Below are positions 34,927 through 44,329 of a DNA stretch of 64,000 bases, piece by piece. The stretch lies in the NCBI RefSeq assembly GCF_900215315.1, contig NZ_OBEB01000004.1, positions 62,001 through 126,000 on the forward strand, in the 5' to 3' direction. Below the pieces are notes generated by a model. That model was given only the letters and a program-made list of their open reading frames with translations. It was not told the origin of the DNA and ran no database searches. The DNA comes from Arsukibacterium tuosuense. GTDB lineage: Bacteria; Pseudomonadota; Gammaproteobacteria; Enterobacterales; Alteromonadaceae. A program made the position numbers and the translations under genes. The number at the start of each line of letters is the position of its first letter. Within the stretch, counting starts at the first letter, position 1.

Positions 34927-35667
34927 TTACTTCAATAAAAACTGTTTCTCTGTTACTTCTAATAACGTAGAGAGGGTAACAAAGCCTGGGATCACTTGGT
35001 CACCAATTAGAATTGCTGGCGTACCACGCAGGCCCAGCTGAGTAAAAACTGCAAGATTACGCTCAATAATCTGTTTGCTTTGAGCCGACGCGGATAAAAA
35101 AGCAGTACTGGCGGTTAGCTCAGCAATTTGTTGTAACGAGGCGGCAGTGTGCAGCCCTGACTTTTTCATCAGCAGTTGGTGCGCCTCGTCAAATTCTGTT
35201 TTGTGGCTACGCCATAAATCCAGTGCTAATAAAGCTGAGCTGGTTTGCGCACCAGCGGGTTGCTGCTGGCGCAGCGGTACCAGAATATTGATTACCTGCA
35301 CTGATGGATGTTTCGCTATCAGTTTTTCAAGTTCAGGTTCCAGCCGTTTACAGTAAGGACAGTCATAGTCAGTAAAGACAATAATTTTATGCGCCGCCTT
35401 TGCATCACCCAGAATGGGATGGACAGAATTATTAAACAGCCAGTCCCGGTTCTCGGTTAGCAACGCGTCCTGTTTAGTTAGCTGTGTCAGATAATTATTA
35501 AGCCCCTTATGCATACTGCTTATCAGCTGTGGGTTAGATTTAAGCGTGGTATTAATTGCATTAAGCTCACGCTGTTGTTGTGCGGTTAAAGTTTGCGCAT
35601 GTAAAGAATTTACGGCGCTCAATTGCATAAGCCCCAGCATGCAAAAAATTATGAGAAATGTTTTCAT
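34927..35667 (-). CDS. scsC: ScsC-like periplasmic thiol-disulfide oxidoreductase (DsbA/DsbG type)
   Basis: A 246-residue secreted thioredoxin-fold protein: signal peptide about 1-24, N-terminal helical segment, then the active site CPYC in VFTDYDCPYCKRLEPEL and the cis-proline loop in RGTPAILIGDQVIPG. In Salmonella and Proteus, ScsC oxidises or isomerises periplasmic thiols and protects against copper. Here it closes an operon with ScsB- and ScsD-like proteins, which supports the Scs assignment over plain DsbA or DsbC. Its long N-terminus could allow oligomerisation, as in Proteus ScsC, but this is inference. Confidence 0.82.
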   Translation of the reverse strand: MKTFLIIFCMLGLMQLSAVNSLHAQTLTAQQQRELNAINTTLKSNPQLISSMHKGLNNYLTQLTKQDALLTENRDWLFNNSVHPILGDAKAAHKIIVFTDYDCPYCKRLEPELEKLIAKHPSVQVINILVPLRQQQPAGAQTSSALLALDLWRSHKTEFDEAHQLLMKKSGLHTAASLQQIAELTASTAFLSASAQSKQIIERNLAVFTQLGLRGTPAILIGDQVIPGFVTLSTLLEVTEKQFLLK

Positions 35668-35682
35668 AGATACAACCTTATG

Positions 35683-36210
35683 TTAGTTAAAATACTGGTA
35701 AAACCAAAGACGGGCGTGTAAACCCCAGGAAGTGGTAACCCCTGAGGTTACCGAGACAATCTGGCCATTTTCGACCACGGCTATTGTTGGCGTCGCGCCC
35801 ACTTGCCATTGGGCGGTTAGGTGGCCATCCTGATCGTTTACAACCGGAAATTCATAGCCTTTGGCTGCTATGTATTGCTGCAATTTCTGGTTATTGCCCG
35901 ATCGCAGCGCAATACTGACCACCGGATATTTATCGTTAAAGTTGTTAATTATTGGCGAAGTAAGCTGACAAATCGGGCACCAGGTCGCCCAGAAATAGAC
36001 CAATACCGGGCCTTGTTGACTCAGGCTCTGCAAATTATGCTCTTGCCCGAGTAGATCAATAAGCTGCTGATGCTCAGGCAAGCGCTCTGGCACCTGTTGG
36101 TTTCGATACCAGTCGAGCGCCAGTACCAGCGTGAACATCAATACCAGGTATAGTAATGGCTTAACTGCACGGCGGTGCCATGGGTTAGCCTCGTTATTTT
36201 GTGTGGTCAC
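35683..36210 (-). CDS. scsD: ScsD-like membrane-tethered thioredoxin
   Basis: A 175-residue protein with one N-terminal membrane anchor (about 17-35) and a periplasmic thioredoxin domain of the TlpA/ResA type. It has the active site WCPIC in FWATWCPICQLTSPIIN and the cis-Pro in GATPTIAVV. ScsD proteins are thought to work with ScsB as periplasmic reductants under copper stress. The start overlaps the end of the scsB-like gene by 17 bases, and scsC follows after 15 bases. Confidence 0.83.
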   Translation of the reverse strand: MTTQNNEANPWHRRAVKPLLYLVLMFTLVLALDWYRNQQVPERLPEHQQLIDLLGQEHNLQSLSQQGPVLVYFWATWCPICQLTSPIINNFNDKYPVVSIALRSGNNQKLQQYIAAKGYEFPVVNDQDGHLTAQWQVGATPTIAVVENGQIVSVTSGVTTSWGLHARLWFYQYFN

Positions 36211-38302
36211 GTGCTTGCTCCATTGCTTGAATTACAGCGTCGGTCGTTAACAGGGTGGGTAGGGCAATACCTGCAGGGGCAGCAGGACCATACACTTTAT
36301 TAAAAGGGACGCCGAAGGTATTGTTGCTTTGTAAATACTGGCTAACAGCCGGGTTTCGGACTGTCCAGTCGCCGCGTAACCGCAGCACATCGGGGGCCGC
36401 CAGGGCGTCATGAACTGGTTGTTGCAGCATGACTCCTATTTTGTTGGCCTTACAGGTAATACACCAATCAGCGGTGACATCAACAAATACCAGGTTACCA
36501 GCCTCGACAGCGGTTTGAATGCGCTGCTCAGACAGTGTTTGCCAAGTGTGATCGGCAGGCAATACTTGTTGCCAGCTTGGGGCATTAAGCTGCAATACCA
36601 CGCCGGTGGCTGCGCCAAGAAGTATTAGTGCACTGCATAGATACAGCACTATCTTCAGGCCAAAAGCTCTGGCCATTACAAAGAGGGTGATCAGCAGTAT
36701 AGCGACTAACAACAAGCCAAATGCCAGCTTGCCAATAAAGGGTGTTAGTAAACTTAGTAACCAGATGCTGGTAGCAAACATCATGGTTGCAAATATTGGC
36801 TTAACCCAGTAGAGCCAGCGGCCTGGTTTGGGCAACCAGCCAGACAATTGAGGTAATGCGGCCAGCAGTAACCAGGGCAATGCCATACCGATACCCAGCG
36901 CGGTAAAGATCAACAAAATGGTGGCGATATCCGCCGACAGGGCAAACGCCACTGCGGTGCCAAGAAACGGTGCAGTACAAGGTGTTGCCAATACCGTTGC
37001 CAGCATGCCTTGCAAGAAGTGGCCGGCATAGCTGTTGTTACCTATGGTTGCGGCCCGGGTGCCCAAAGCACCCGGTAAACGTAATTCGAAAGCGCCAGCC
37101 AGATTCAGGGTAAACAGCCAGGTCACCAGGATCATCACACCAATAAAGTAAGGGTTCTGAAACTGAATACCCCAGCCAATACTTTCACCTGACCATTTCA
37201 GCAGGCTAAGTACGATGGCCAACAGCCAGAATGATGCCACTATGCCCAGTGCTGAAGCCAGGAATTGTTTTCTGATTGTGCTGGTCTGTTGCGGCTTACT
37301 AAGCAGCAGACTTTGTAATTTAATGCCAATTACCGGCAGCACACAGGGCATAATGTTCAGGATCAGGCCGCCGGCCAGAGCCAACAGCAAAATTAACAAA
37401 AGCGATGGAGCACTGTCTGTAGTCGCTAAAGTTGATGCTGTTAAGGTTACCGGGTATGCCGCAGCAAAATCCTGATCGGTAATGGTGATAGTGAGCGTTT
37501 TTCCCGCCAGAGTAGGTAAATCGAGCCAGTGACTGGCGGTGATCATGACACTGAGATCTGCTCCGGACACGTTGGGCACTGCAACCTGGTAAACTACATC
37601 TGCCAACGCATCGTCGTTGCTGTGAATAAAAATCTCAGGCGTTATCCAGGTATGCTCTCGTGTCATCTGAATGAGGATTTGCCCGGGATTAGCGGTTAAC
37701 CCAGCCTGCTGTATCTGCACGCCGGCAAAAGCTTGCGGTACTTTACTCATGGCCTGGCTAAACAGAAACACCTGCTCTTCATTGGCTTGCAAGGTGGTTA
37801 AATCAAATGGTAGCTCTAAAGCAAAGTCCGTCAGCAGGCATACTGTGGTGCAACTGGGCATTGTCAGTACCCCTTGTAATACCCCACTGGTTGCCCCGGG
37901 CGCAAGTTGCAGCTGCAGCGGAAAAGTTACACTGTTTTGATAGCCCTGGGTTGCGAAACCCTGTACCTGATAGCGTGACGGCGCAGGCCAGAACCAATCC
38001 AAGTTTTTCAGGTTCTCTGATTCAGACCACTGCAATGACGGCGCAACCCCTCCTTCCCCCGGGGCTTGCCAGTAGGTTTTCCAATCGTCGGCTAACTGCA
38101 CTTGTAATGTCGCTGGCAACACCCTTGAGGCAGCATCATACTGGCCGGTAAGGGTTAATTTTACTGATAAATGGGGGGCTTCAGTTGTTGTCAGCCAACC
38201 CGTACTGGGAGGGCTTGCCAGCGTATCTGCTGTAAAAAGCAAACCGCACAAAAGCCCAATCAACACCCATGGCTTACGCCAGAGCGAATAAACGTTGTAC
38301 AT
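36194..38302 (-). CDS. scsB: ScsB-like (DsbD-family) transmembrane thiol reductase
   Basis: A 702-residue inner-membrane protein that should pass electrons from cytoplasmic thioredoxin to periplasmic partners. In order: signal peptide (to about 29), a large periplasmic domain (30-290) resembling the ScsB/DsbD N-terminus, eight or so membrane helices (295-575) with a Cys in the IMPCVLPVIG and ATPCTAPFLG motifs, and a C-terminal thioredoxin domain with the active site DWCITCKANK. It keeps all three redox modules of the DsbD family. It is upstream of scsD and scsC, and the likely substrate is oxidised ScsC or ScsD. Confidence 0.88.
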   Translation of the reverse strand: MYNVYSLWRKPWVLIGLLCGLLFTADTLASPPSTGWLTTTEAPHLSVKLTLTGQYDAASRVLPATLQVQLADDWKTYWQAPGEGGVAPSLQWSESENLKNLDWFWPAPSRYQVQGFATQGYQNSVTFPLQLQLAPGATSGVLQGVLTMPSCTTVCLLTDFALELPFDLTTLQANEEQVFLFSQAMSKVPQAFAGVQIQQAGLTANPGQILIQMTREHTWITPEIFIHSNDDALADVVYQVAVPNVSGADLSVMITASHWLDLPTLAGKTLTITITDQDFAAAYPVTLTASTLATTDSAPSLLLILLLALAGGLILNIMPCVLPVIGIKLQSLLLSKPQQTSTIRKQFLASALGIVASFWLLAIVLSLLKWSGESIGWGIQFQNPYFIGVMILVTWLFTLNLAGAFELRLPGALGTRAATIGNNSYAGHFLQGMLATVLATPCTAPFLGTAVAFALSADIATILLIFTALGIGMALPWLLLAALPQLSGWLPKPGRWLYWVKPIFATMMFATSIWLLSLLTPFIGKLAFGLLLVAILLITLFVMARAFGLKIVLYLCSALILLGAATGVVLQLNAPSWQQVLPADHTWQTLSEQRIQTAVEAGNLVFVDVTADWCITCKANKIGVMLQQPVHDALAAPDVLRLRGDWTVRNPAVSQYLQSNNTFGVPFNKVYGPAAPAGIALPTLLTTDAVIQAMEQARDHTK

Positions 38303-38353
38303 ATAATTTTCTCCTGAAAAAAGATTAAAACGAGGTGTGAAAAACCGCGTTAT

Positions 38354-38767
38354 CTATTCCAGGAAGCAACAAAACAGTGAGTGGGTGCGCCTTTTCGGGC
38401 GCCATTGTGGTTTGAGTTTGAGCGGCAATTGGACATGATAAGCGTTGCCAAGTAGCACCAACACGATAATCAGAAATGGTAAAATATCCGGCAAATCGAG
38501 TTGGACTTGTTTAAGCAAACATGAGGTTTTGTCACAGCTGTCGGCTTTTGCCGACTGGCTTAGTCCGGTCTGAGAGGTGTGATTACTATTATAAGTATCA
38601 GCTTGAGACAGGCTTTCAGCAGTCTCTGCTTGGGCTGCAGCAATACTAAGTTGAGAAAAGCTATTGCCACTCCATGCATTATGCGCCCAGCACGATAAAA
38701 AAATGCAAAACAGCAGTGTCATAAAGACACGACTGTTCTGAATTTTTTGGCTGAGTATATAGAGCAT
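38354..38767 (-). CDS. Small membrane protein at the head of the Scs operon
   Basis: A 137-residue protein of unknown function with an N-terminal hydrophobic segment (16-33, possibly a signal peptide). A Ser/Gln/Ala-rich stretch, the motif SCDKTSCLL and a second hydrophobic segment (LPFLIIVLVLLGNAY) follow, and it ends KRRTHSLFCCFLE. The ATG at residue 16 is an alternative start. Its plan resembles the small protein ahead of the Cus-like genes at 9258: hydrophobic segment, Cys motif, second hydrophobic segment, basic/aromatic end. A copper- or thiol-linked role is inferred from position, 51 bases before scsB. Confidence 0.5.
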   Translation of the reverse strand: MLYILSQKIQNSRVFMTLLFCIFLSCWAHNAWSGNSFSQLSIAAAQAETAESLSQADTYNSNHTSQTGLSQSAKADSCDKTSCLLKQVQLDLPDILPFLIIVLVLLGNAYHVQLPLKLKPQWRPKRRTHSLFCCFLE

Positions 38768-38809
38768 AGTATCTGATTATAAATTTCGTTGGCGCAAGAT
38801 TAACAGAGT

Positions 38810-38830
38810 AGCTGTACATTTAATACAGCT
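38810..38830. promoter_or_regulatory. Inverted repeat upstream of the Scs operon
   Basis: AGCTGTA-N7-TACAGCT is a perfect seven-base dyad, 43 bases upstream of the first Scs-operon gene. It has no U-tract, so an operator is more likely than a terminator. The factor is unknown. Confidence 0.4.
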
Positions 38831-38915
38831 GTCGTTTTATCCGGCGCGTTACGGTACAGAGGATATTTGCTGTATTGCGCCGAATGTTTTGAGGTAACAA
38901 CATATTAGGACGAAA

Positions 38916-39410
38916 CTAATGAATTTCTTTAGCCAGCTTCAGCATCTGTGCACTTAAATGAAAGCCGTTTTGCCGGGCCAGGGTCAGGTTAACCCGAAAT
39001 GAGATCCGCTGTGGCTCAGCAATTAAGCCAAACATGGCGCCTTGTCGAAACAGCTCGGCTCCCTCTACCACTGTCAGACGGCCAGAGGGTTGTAGCAACG
39101 GTGACCAGCCAGCTTGTGAGGCAAGCTCTAAACTCAGAAATAACACAGTACATTCTGTCGCCTGATCAGCATTTTTCAGCAATACGGTTTTCGCCTGCTC
39201 AGGCAGCATGGCGGTCAGGGCATTAAATACTTCGATATCACCAGCAACACAATAAACTTGCTGTGCCGGCGGATTTACAGACCACTCGCTGTACTGAACG
39301 AACCGGTACAACAACGCAGCTTTTAACGATGCCTGGGCCGACTGGGCATGCAGCGCCGGCTGATAAAAAGCTGACGTTGCCAACAAAAGTGCTATCAGCA
39401 ACCGGTTCAT
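38916..39410 (-). CDS. YfiR family periplasmic protein
   Basis: A 164-residue secreted protein: signal peptide 1-22, then the YfiR (DUF4154) fold with SLKAALLYRFVQYSEWSVN and an ending ISFRVNLTLARQNGFHLSAQ, LKLAKEIH, which is the diagnostic family end. In Pseudomonas, YfiR is a periplasmic inhibitor of the cyclase YfiN and responds to redox state. Here the gene overlaps the TonB receptor stop (TAATG) and is the third gene of an operon headed by a YfiN-like cyclase, so the same inhibitory role is likely. Confidence 0.87.
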   Translation of the reverse strand: MNRLLIALLLATSAFYQPALHAQSAQASLKAALLYRFVQYSEWSVNPPAQQVYCVAGDIEVFNALTAMLPEQAKTVLLKNADQATECTVLFLSLELASQAGWSPLLQPSGRLTVVEGAELFRQGAMFGLIAEPQRISFRVNLTLARQNGFHLSAQMLKLAKEIH

Positions 39411-41377
39411 TACCGGAAATTCCAGTTAATTGATAATTCAGCACTGCGCCCGGGTTGTCTTAAGATAGCGGCGGACGGCAGCGGGGCATCGACGTATGTT
39501 TTATCAAATACATTTTTCAGGCCCAGCACAATGGATAGCTGCGGGTTTGGTTGCCATGACAGCAGCACGTCGTGCCGGGCATAACCGGGCATCTGCCATG
39601 ACGGGCTGGTTCGGGCCGAGGCAGCGAACATGTGCCAGTTCAGATGGATATTTTCCTGCCACAGCGGCTGGCTGAACTGTGTTTTAAATAGCTGCTCCGG
39701 CGAGTTGGTTAGTTCCAGCTGATCGGTATTATAGTGGGCTCGTTGCACGCTGGCAGAAAGTTGCAGCTTTGCGCCGGTTTGCCAGTTTTTTGCAGCGGTG
39801 GTTTCAAGGCCAAGCGCCTCGACTGAGCGGTCATTAAAAAACTGCACTATGGCACTTTCGCCATAATTGCCGGTTATCAGGTTGCGGACCCGTGAATGAT
39901 AAATGCTGGCGCCAACAGACCAACCATTGTCTAACTGTGCCTGCCAGTTCGCTTCCAGTGTGCTGATTAACTCAGACTCGGGTACCGGAAGGTCATTATA
40001 TAAGTTTGTTTTTTGCTCGTACTCATTGGGTGCACGAAATGCCGTCCCATAACTGAGCCTGACACTCTGCTGGTTGCTAACTTGCCATACCCAGCCGAGC
40101 TTGGGGCTGAACTCACGGACATTCTGTTTGGTATAGTCATAGCGGAAACCGCTGATAAATTTATGATTGGCAGAAAGTTGCCAGCCATGTTGCAGATAAA
40201 GCCCGATCCGATTGTTGTCGCTGCTGACGCCAAGCAGCGGAATTATATCGTCGATACTGAACTGATAGCTCTGATGCTGATCATGCTGGCCGTCAATCCC
40301 AAACAGCAGATGGTGCGACGGGTCTGGCGTATAGCTTAAGCGTAAATCAAGATTGGTCCATTTGCCGGTAACGTCAAAAAGATAGCGGCGGATTTCACCG
40401 GTTGGAAACACAAAGGGAGTAAAGGTTGTCAGATCGAAACCGTTCGTTGATAAATGGCTGTATAACTCCGTCTGTTCGCTTAACCTTAATTCGTGCTGTA
40501 GCGAGACAAAATAATTGCGGTTTTTTATTTTAAATATTTCGCTACGAGAGGGGTCTTCAGCCAACAGCATTGGCTCCTGACGGGTTCTGGACACGCCGGC
40601 CATTTGCAACTGCAGCCGCCGATAGCGGTAGCTGGCGGCCACTTTATGGTTCAGGTCTTCATTCAGGGTGCGCTGTGACGTCAGGATAGCTGGCGCATTA
40701 ATATCGGCAACGGCAATGTCGTCTTGCTGGCTGCGGCTTAGCGACAGCCAGCCTTCATGACCGCTGGCATGGCGAAGCCCATAAGACAGAGACAGATCAA
40801 GCTGATCGCGCTGGTTGGCTGCCACTGCCAACTGGGCGTCCTGCAGTTTATTACCACGCTTGGTAATGACGTTAACCACGCCCAGAAATGCATTATTGCC
40901 ATACAGTGCCGACCCGCTACCTGGGCTGTACTCCACCCGGTCAATCAGTTGTGGATCAATATAAAAATTATTGCCGATCATGCCTGCATCGTAAATATTG
41001 TCATTTACTCTGGTGCCATCGACCAGTAACAGGATCCGGGCATTATAGTCGCCAGGCCGGCCGATACCGCGGGCAGTCAGATAGCCGTAACTGCTGTCTG
41101 AGCTGACATACAACCCCGGAAAGAAACTGAGTATTTGTTCCAGATTCCTCAGGCTGAAACGCCTGATTTCTTCATCGGTTACAATATAAGTGACTTGCGA
41201 AGACTCGCCGGCACTCTGGGCATGACGCGCAGAGGTTGACACTTCAATCAGCGCCGGATCGGTGGTCGTTGGTTGTTGCAGTAATTCTTCCAGGCTTGGA
41301 ACCTGTTGAGCCTGCAATGGCATGCTGACAACACACAGAAGTAAAGATTTAATCAGCACGGTATATCTGATAAGCAT
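39410..41377 (-). CDS. TonB-dependent receptor in a cyclase-YfiR operon
   Basis: A 655-residue outer-membrane receptor: signal peptide 1-23, then a short segment (PSLEELLQQ). The plug has VTYIVTDEEIRRFSLRNLEQ, the LLLVDGTRVND motif and GSALYGNNAFLGVVNVIT. The beta barrel ends in the aromatic LSINWNFR. The plug is closest in style to the colicin I/BtuB-like receptors. The ATG at 41377 follows GGGGAAA and lies inside the end of the upstream cyclase gene (29-base overlap); longer starts are not supported. The ligand is unknown. Being sandwiched between a cyclase and YfiR suggests it senses or imports something linked to biofilm control. Confidence 0.86.
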   Translation of the reverse strand: MLIRYTVLIKSLLLCVVSMPLQAQQVPSLEELLQQPTTTDPALIEVSTSARHAQSAGESSQVTYIVTDEEIRRFSLRNLEQILSFFPGLYVSSDSSYGYLTARGIGRPGDYNARILLLVDGTRVNDNIYDAGMIGNNFYIDPQLIDRVEYSPGSGSALYGNNAFLGVVNVITKRGNKLQDAQLAVAANQRDQLDLSLSYGLRHASGHEGWLSLSRSQQDDIAVADINAPAILTSQRTLNEDLNHKVAASYRYRRLQLQMAGVSRTRQEPMLLAEDPSRSEIFKIKNRNYFVSLQHELRLSEQTELYSHLSTNGFDLTTFTPFVFPTGEIRRYLFDVTGKWTNLDLRLSYTPDPSHHLLFGIDGQHDQHQSYQFSIDDIIPLLGVSSDNNRIGLYLQHGWQLSANHKFISGFRYDYTKQNVREFSPKLGWVWQVSNQQSVRLSYGTAFRAPNEYEQKTNLYNDLPVPESELISTLEANWQAQLDNGWSVGASIYHSRVRNLITGNYGESAIVQFFNDRSVEALGLETTAAKNWQTGAKLQLSASVQRAHYNTDQLELTNSPEQLFKTQFSQPLWQENIHLNWHMFAASARTSPSWQMPGYARHDVLLSWQPNPQLSIVLGLKNVFDKTYVDAPLPSAAILRQPGRSAELSINWNFR

Positions 41378-42632
41378 TTTTCCCCGCCCTTTTTGCCTGA
41401 TACATGGCTTCATCGGCCAATTGCAGTAATGTGGCTGAGTCAGTGCTGTGCTGAGGACACAAGGCCACCCCAATACTCAACGATACCGGCATTTTCGCAT
41501 TTTTAACCCAAATCGGTTGGTTTATTTGTTGCAGTAATCTGTTACATACCCGCTCGGCCAGCTGCGGTGTCACCTGTTTTGGCAGCAACAAGGCGAACTC
41601 GTCGCCACCCAGCCGGCACAAGGTATCGTCAGCGCGGATAGCTGCCTGAATGCGGGCGCTTACCTCTATCAGCACGGCATCGCCGGCATCATGGCCATAG
41701 TTGTCATTTACAAATTTGAAGTTATCAAGATCAATAAACATCAGCGCCGACATTGTATTATCACTAATACTATTTAACACCATCTGATTAAGCAACTGGC
41801 CGAAATTGTGTCGGTTTGGCAACTGGGTCAGGCTGTCATTGTTTGCCAGTTGCTCCAGTTCATCACCACGTGCAGCCTGTTGCTGTAGTTTGTTGCTGAG
41901 CTCTGCCTGCCAAATCTCTGCCCGTTTCAGTAATTCATTAAAGCGCTGCGTTAAGCTGCCTATTTCGTCATTGTCGACCACTGATGCTCTTAATGAGAAA
42001 TTCCGTTCGCTTGCCACTTTTTCAGCCAGGGCTGATAGCTGTACCAAAGGGGATAGCGCCTTGCGCTGAATAGTAATTAACAATCTGGCCGCAAACCAGT
42101 ATATGGCGATCATCAGCGCTGACATAATAAACAGGCCCCGCAGGAACCAGTTCATTAGCTGATGTAAATTCTCCTGCACATACAGTACACCTTCGGTTTT
42201 ATCTCTTACCACCACCGGTACGGTAAGTACTATTTCCAGGCCCTGGTAGCGTCTTACCGGCTCAGCAGACGCGGGTAATTGCTGCCAGGGTAATGTTGGC
42301 ACATCTGCTAAGTCTGCGAACAACTCACCGTTGGCATTGTAAAGTGCTACACCACTGAGATCACGATTCTTGGCAAGCAATTCCAGGTCACGTTCTGCGG
42401 CATCGGGGTCATTAAATACCAGCATAGCAGACACATTGCCGGCTAGCTGAATAGCGGCCAGCTCTGCCGCGCTGCCCTGGCGTTCACGGGCAGTAAGCCA
42501 TAACATTACCGCAATCAGTAGAAAACTGACCAGCATACTGCCAAGCAACACCGTAAGGTTTTGCCGGGTCAGTTTACGAACCAGTGAATGGCGGGGTTTA
42601 GTGGGGCTTAACAAAGCCTCTTTGCTTGTCAT
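41349..42632 (-). CDS. YfiN-like diguanylate cyclase (CHASE8-HAMP-GGDEF)
   Basis: A 427-residue membrane protein: first membrane helix (about 28-48), a periplasmic CHASE8-like domain (50-160) with GVALYNANGELFADL, second helix (165-187), a HAMP segment to about 245 and a GGDEF domain (255-427). The active site is GGDEF in CRLGGDEFALLLPK, and an RxxD inhibitory site (RADD) lies five residues before it. The plan equals Pseudomonas YfiN/TpbB. As first gene with a TonB receptor and YfiR it should be the output enzyme of the module, held off by YfiR. Confidence 0.88.
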   Translation of the reverse strand: MTSKEALLSPTKPRHSLVRKLTRQNLTVLLGSMLVSFLLIAVMLWLTARERQGSAAELAAIQLAGNVSAMLVFNDPDAAERDLELLAKNRDLSGVALYNANGELFADLADVPTLPWQQLPASAEPVRRYQGLEIVLTVPVVVRDKTEGVLYVQENLHQLMNWFLRGLFIMSALMIAIYWFAARLLITIQRKALSPLVQLSALAEKVASERNFSLRASVVDNDEIGSLTQRFNELLKRAEIWQAELSNKLQQQAARGDELEQLANNDSLTQLPNRHNFGQLLNQMVLNSISDNTMSALMFIDLDNFKFVNDNYGHDAGDAVLIEVSARIQAAIRADDTLCRLGGDEFALLLPKQVTPQLAERVCNRLLQQINQPIWVKNAKMPVSLSIGVALCPQHSTDSATLLQLADEAMYQAKRAGKNAYQIYRAD

Positions 42633-42844
42633 GAAACAACTTATACTCTATTACGCCGGATAAAGCAGCAGTACTTCACCTGATTATAGATGAGTTAGTT
42701 TATTTGAAAAGCACCCTTAATTGTCTTCTACTGGCTTCCACCATGACAAAAACAGAGTGGTTTCTCAAGTTTGTTTTACCATAACTTCAGTGCTTTACTT
42801 ATTCGCAGGTGTGAGCGTAACCCGGTTTAAAAAGCGAGGATTGG

Positions 42845-43759
42845 ATGAGTATTACCAGCAAACATCCGGAAGCTGATTGTAATGTCGAGCAGGGCTGTGC
42901 GGCTATTGAACTGATTATTGAGCCCCGGCCGCATGATTTGGGCGGTTTTACTGTAAGACGCAGTTTGCCGGTGCGGCAAAAACGCAGTATTGGCCCCTGG
43001 ATCTTTTTTGATGAAATGGGCGCTGCCGAGTTTGCACCCGGCAGCGGGGTCAACGTGCGGCCACACCCACATATTAATCTGGCGACGGTAACTTACCTGT
43101 TTGACGGTGAAATACTGCACCGTGACTCACTGGGCAGCTATCAACCAATCACGCCTGGTGATATTAACCTGATGGTGGCAGGCAAGGGGATTGTCCATTC
43201 AGAGCGTGAGCGGCCACAGGTGACCAACAGTGTGCACCGGCTGCATGGTTTACAGCTGTGGATGGCGTTGCCGGAAGCGGATGAAGAAACTGAGCCGGCG
43301 TTTTATCATTACCCGGCAACGGCCATTCCGGCCACCATTATCGACGGAGTGCCGGTACGGGTGTTAATTGGCTCGGCTTACGGCCTGCATTCACCGGTGA
43401 AAACCTTTTACCAGACACTGTACCTTGAAGCCACACTGCAGCCGGGCCAAAGCCTGGTGTTACCCAATGCAGCCGAGCGTGGGCTATACCTGGTATCCGG
43501 CGGGCTTAAGTTGCAGGACAGCCAGCTTGCTGCGCAGCAACTGGCGGTGCTGGGGCCAGCCGCAGGGGGGACGATTACTGCTACTGCGCCCAGCCGAATA
43601 GCCCTGATTGGGGGCGAGGCTATTACAAAGCGGGTGATGGAGTGGAATTTTGTCTCCAGCCGTAAAGAGCGGGTTGAGCAGGCCAAACGGGACTGGCAGC
43701 AGGGCCACTTCCCCAAAGTACCCGGAGATGAAGACGAGTTTATTCCGCTGCCAGTTTAG
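42845..43759 (+). CDS. Pirin family protein
   Basis: A 304-residue double-cupin protein. The first cupin has the metal motif VRPHPHINLATVTYLFDGEI, and GKGIVHSER supplies further ligands; the N-terminus has the RPHDLGGFTVRRSLP block typical of pirins. Bacterial pirins bind Fe and some act as quercetin dioxygenases or bind metabolic enzymes; the role here is unknown. The C-terminal 25 residues (QAKRDWQQGHFPKVPGDEDE) are the usual YhaK/YhhW-type tail. GAGGA precedes the ATG. It is convergent with the DJ-1/PfpI gene, three bases apart, with no terminator visible. Confidence 0.9.
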   Translation: MSITSKHPEADCNVEQGCAAIELIIEPRPHDLGGFTVRRSLPVRQKRSIGPWIFFDEMGAAEFAPGSGVNVRPHPHINLATVTYLFDGEILHRDSLGSYQPITPGDINLMVAGKGIVHSERERPQVTNSVHRLHGLQLWMALPEADEETEPAFYHYPATAIPATIIDGVPVRVLIGSAYGLHSPVKTFYQTLYLEATLQPGQSLVLPNAAERGLYLVSGGLKLQDSQLAAQQLAVLGPAAGGTITATAPSRIALIGGEAITKRVMEWNFVSSRKERVEQAKRDWQQGHFPKVPGDEDEFIPLPV

Positions 43760-43762
43760 AAG

Positions 43763-44329
43763 CTAGGCGTGATGCCGGCCTTCCCGTATTTCTTCCAGTA
43801 GTTTTTTATTGAATGCCGGCAGGTCGTCGGGGTTGCGGCTGGTTACCAGGCCATTATCTACGACAACCGGCTCATCTACCCAATCGGCACCGGCATTTTT
43901 CAGATCGGTGCTGATGCTGCCGAAAGAGGTGACCTTCCGCCCTTTAAGTACGCCAGCTTCAGCCAGCAACCAGGGGCCATGACAAATAGCAGCAACCGGT
44001 TTATTGGCATCGGCGCTGAAAAAGCCCTGAATAAAGTTGATTGCCTGCTTATCCTGACGCAGCGTGTCCGGGTTGATTAAGCCACCGGGCAGTACCAGGC
44101 CGTCATAATATTCTGCTTTTACATCAGCCAGAACTTTATCTACTGTTACCTCTTCAGCCCAGCTCTTGCCAGACCAGCCAGTAATATTGCCAGCTTGTGG
44201 TGACACGATATCGACCTCGGCACCTGCATTTAACAGGGCGTTGCGTGGTGAAGTCAGTTCACTTTGTTCAAAGCCGTCGGTGGCTAAAATAGCGACTTTT
44301 TTTCCGGCAAGGGGTTTTGATTCGTTCAT
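43763..44329 (-). CDS. DJ-1/PfpI family protein (type 1 glutamine amidotransferase-like)
   Basis: A 188-residue cytoplasmic protein of the DJ-1/PfpI superfamily. Visible are the early acidic residue region (ATDGFEQSELTSP), the VLPGGLINPD turn and the nucleophile elbow AICHGPWLL with its cysteine followed by His. Relatives such as E. coli YhbO have stress-protection or deglycase-type activities. TGAGGAGACA-like purine-rich sequence lies before the ATG. Neighbours (pirin, a helical unknown) fit a general stress context, but there is no direct evidence of regulation. Confidence 0.9.
   Translation of the reverse strand: MNESKPLAGKKVAILATDGFEQSELTSPRNALLNAGAEVDIVSPQAGNITGWSGKSWAEEVTVDKVLADVKAEYYDGLVLPGGLINPDTLRQDKQAINFIQGFFSADANKPVAAICHGPWLLAEAGVLKGRKVTSFGSISTDLKNAGADWVDEPVVVDNGLVTSRNPDDLPAFNKKLLEEIREGRHHA

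Noticed and set aside
41378-41473. Longer N-terminus for the TonB receptor
   Set aside because: It would place 32 unrelated residues before a clear signal peptide; the ATG at 41377 has a good ribosome site.
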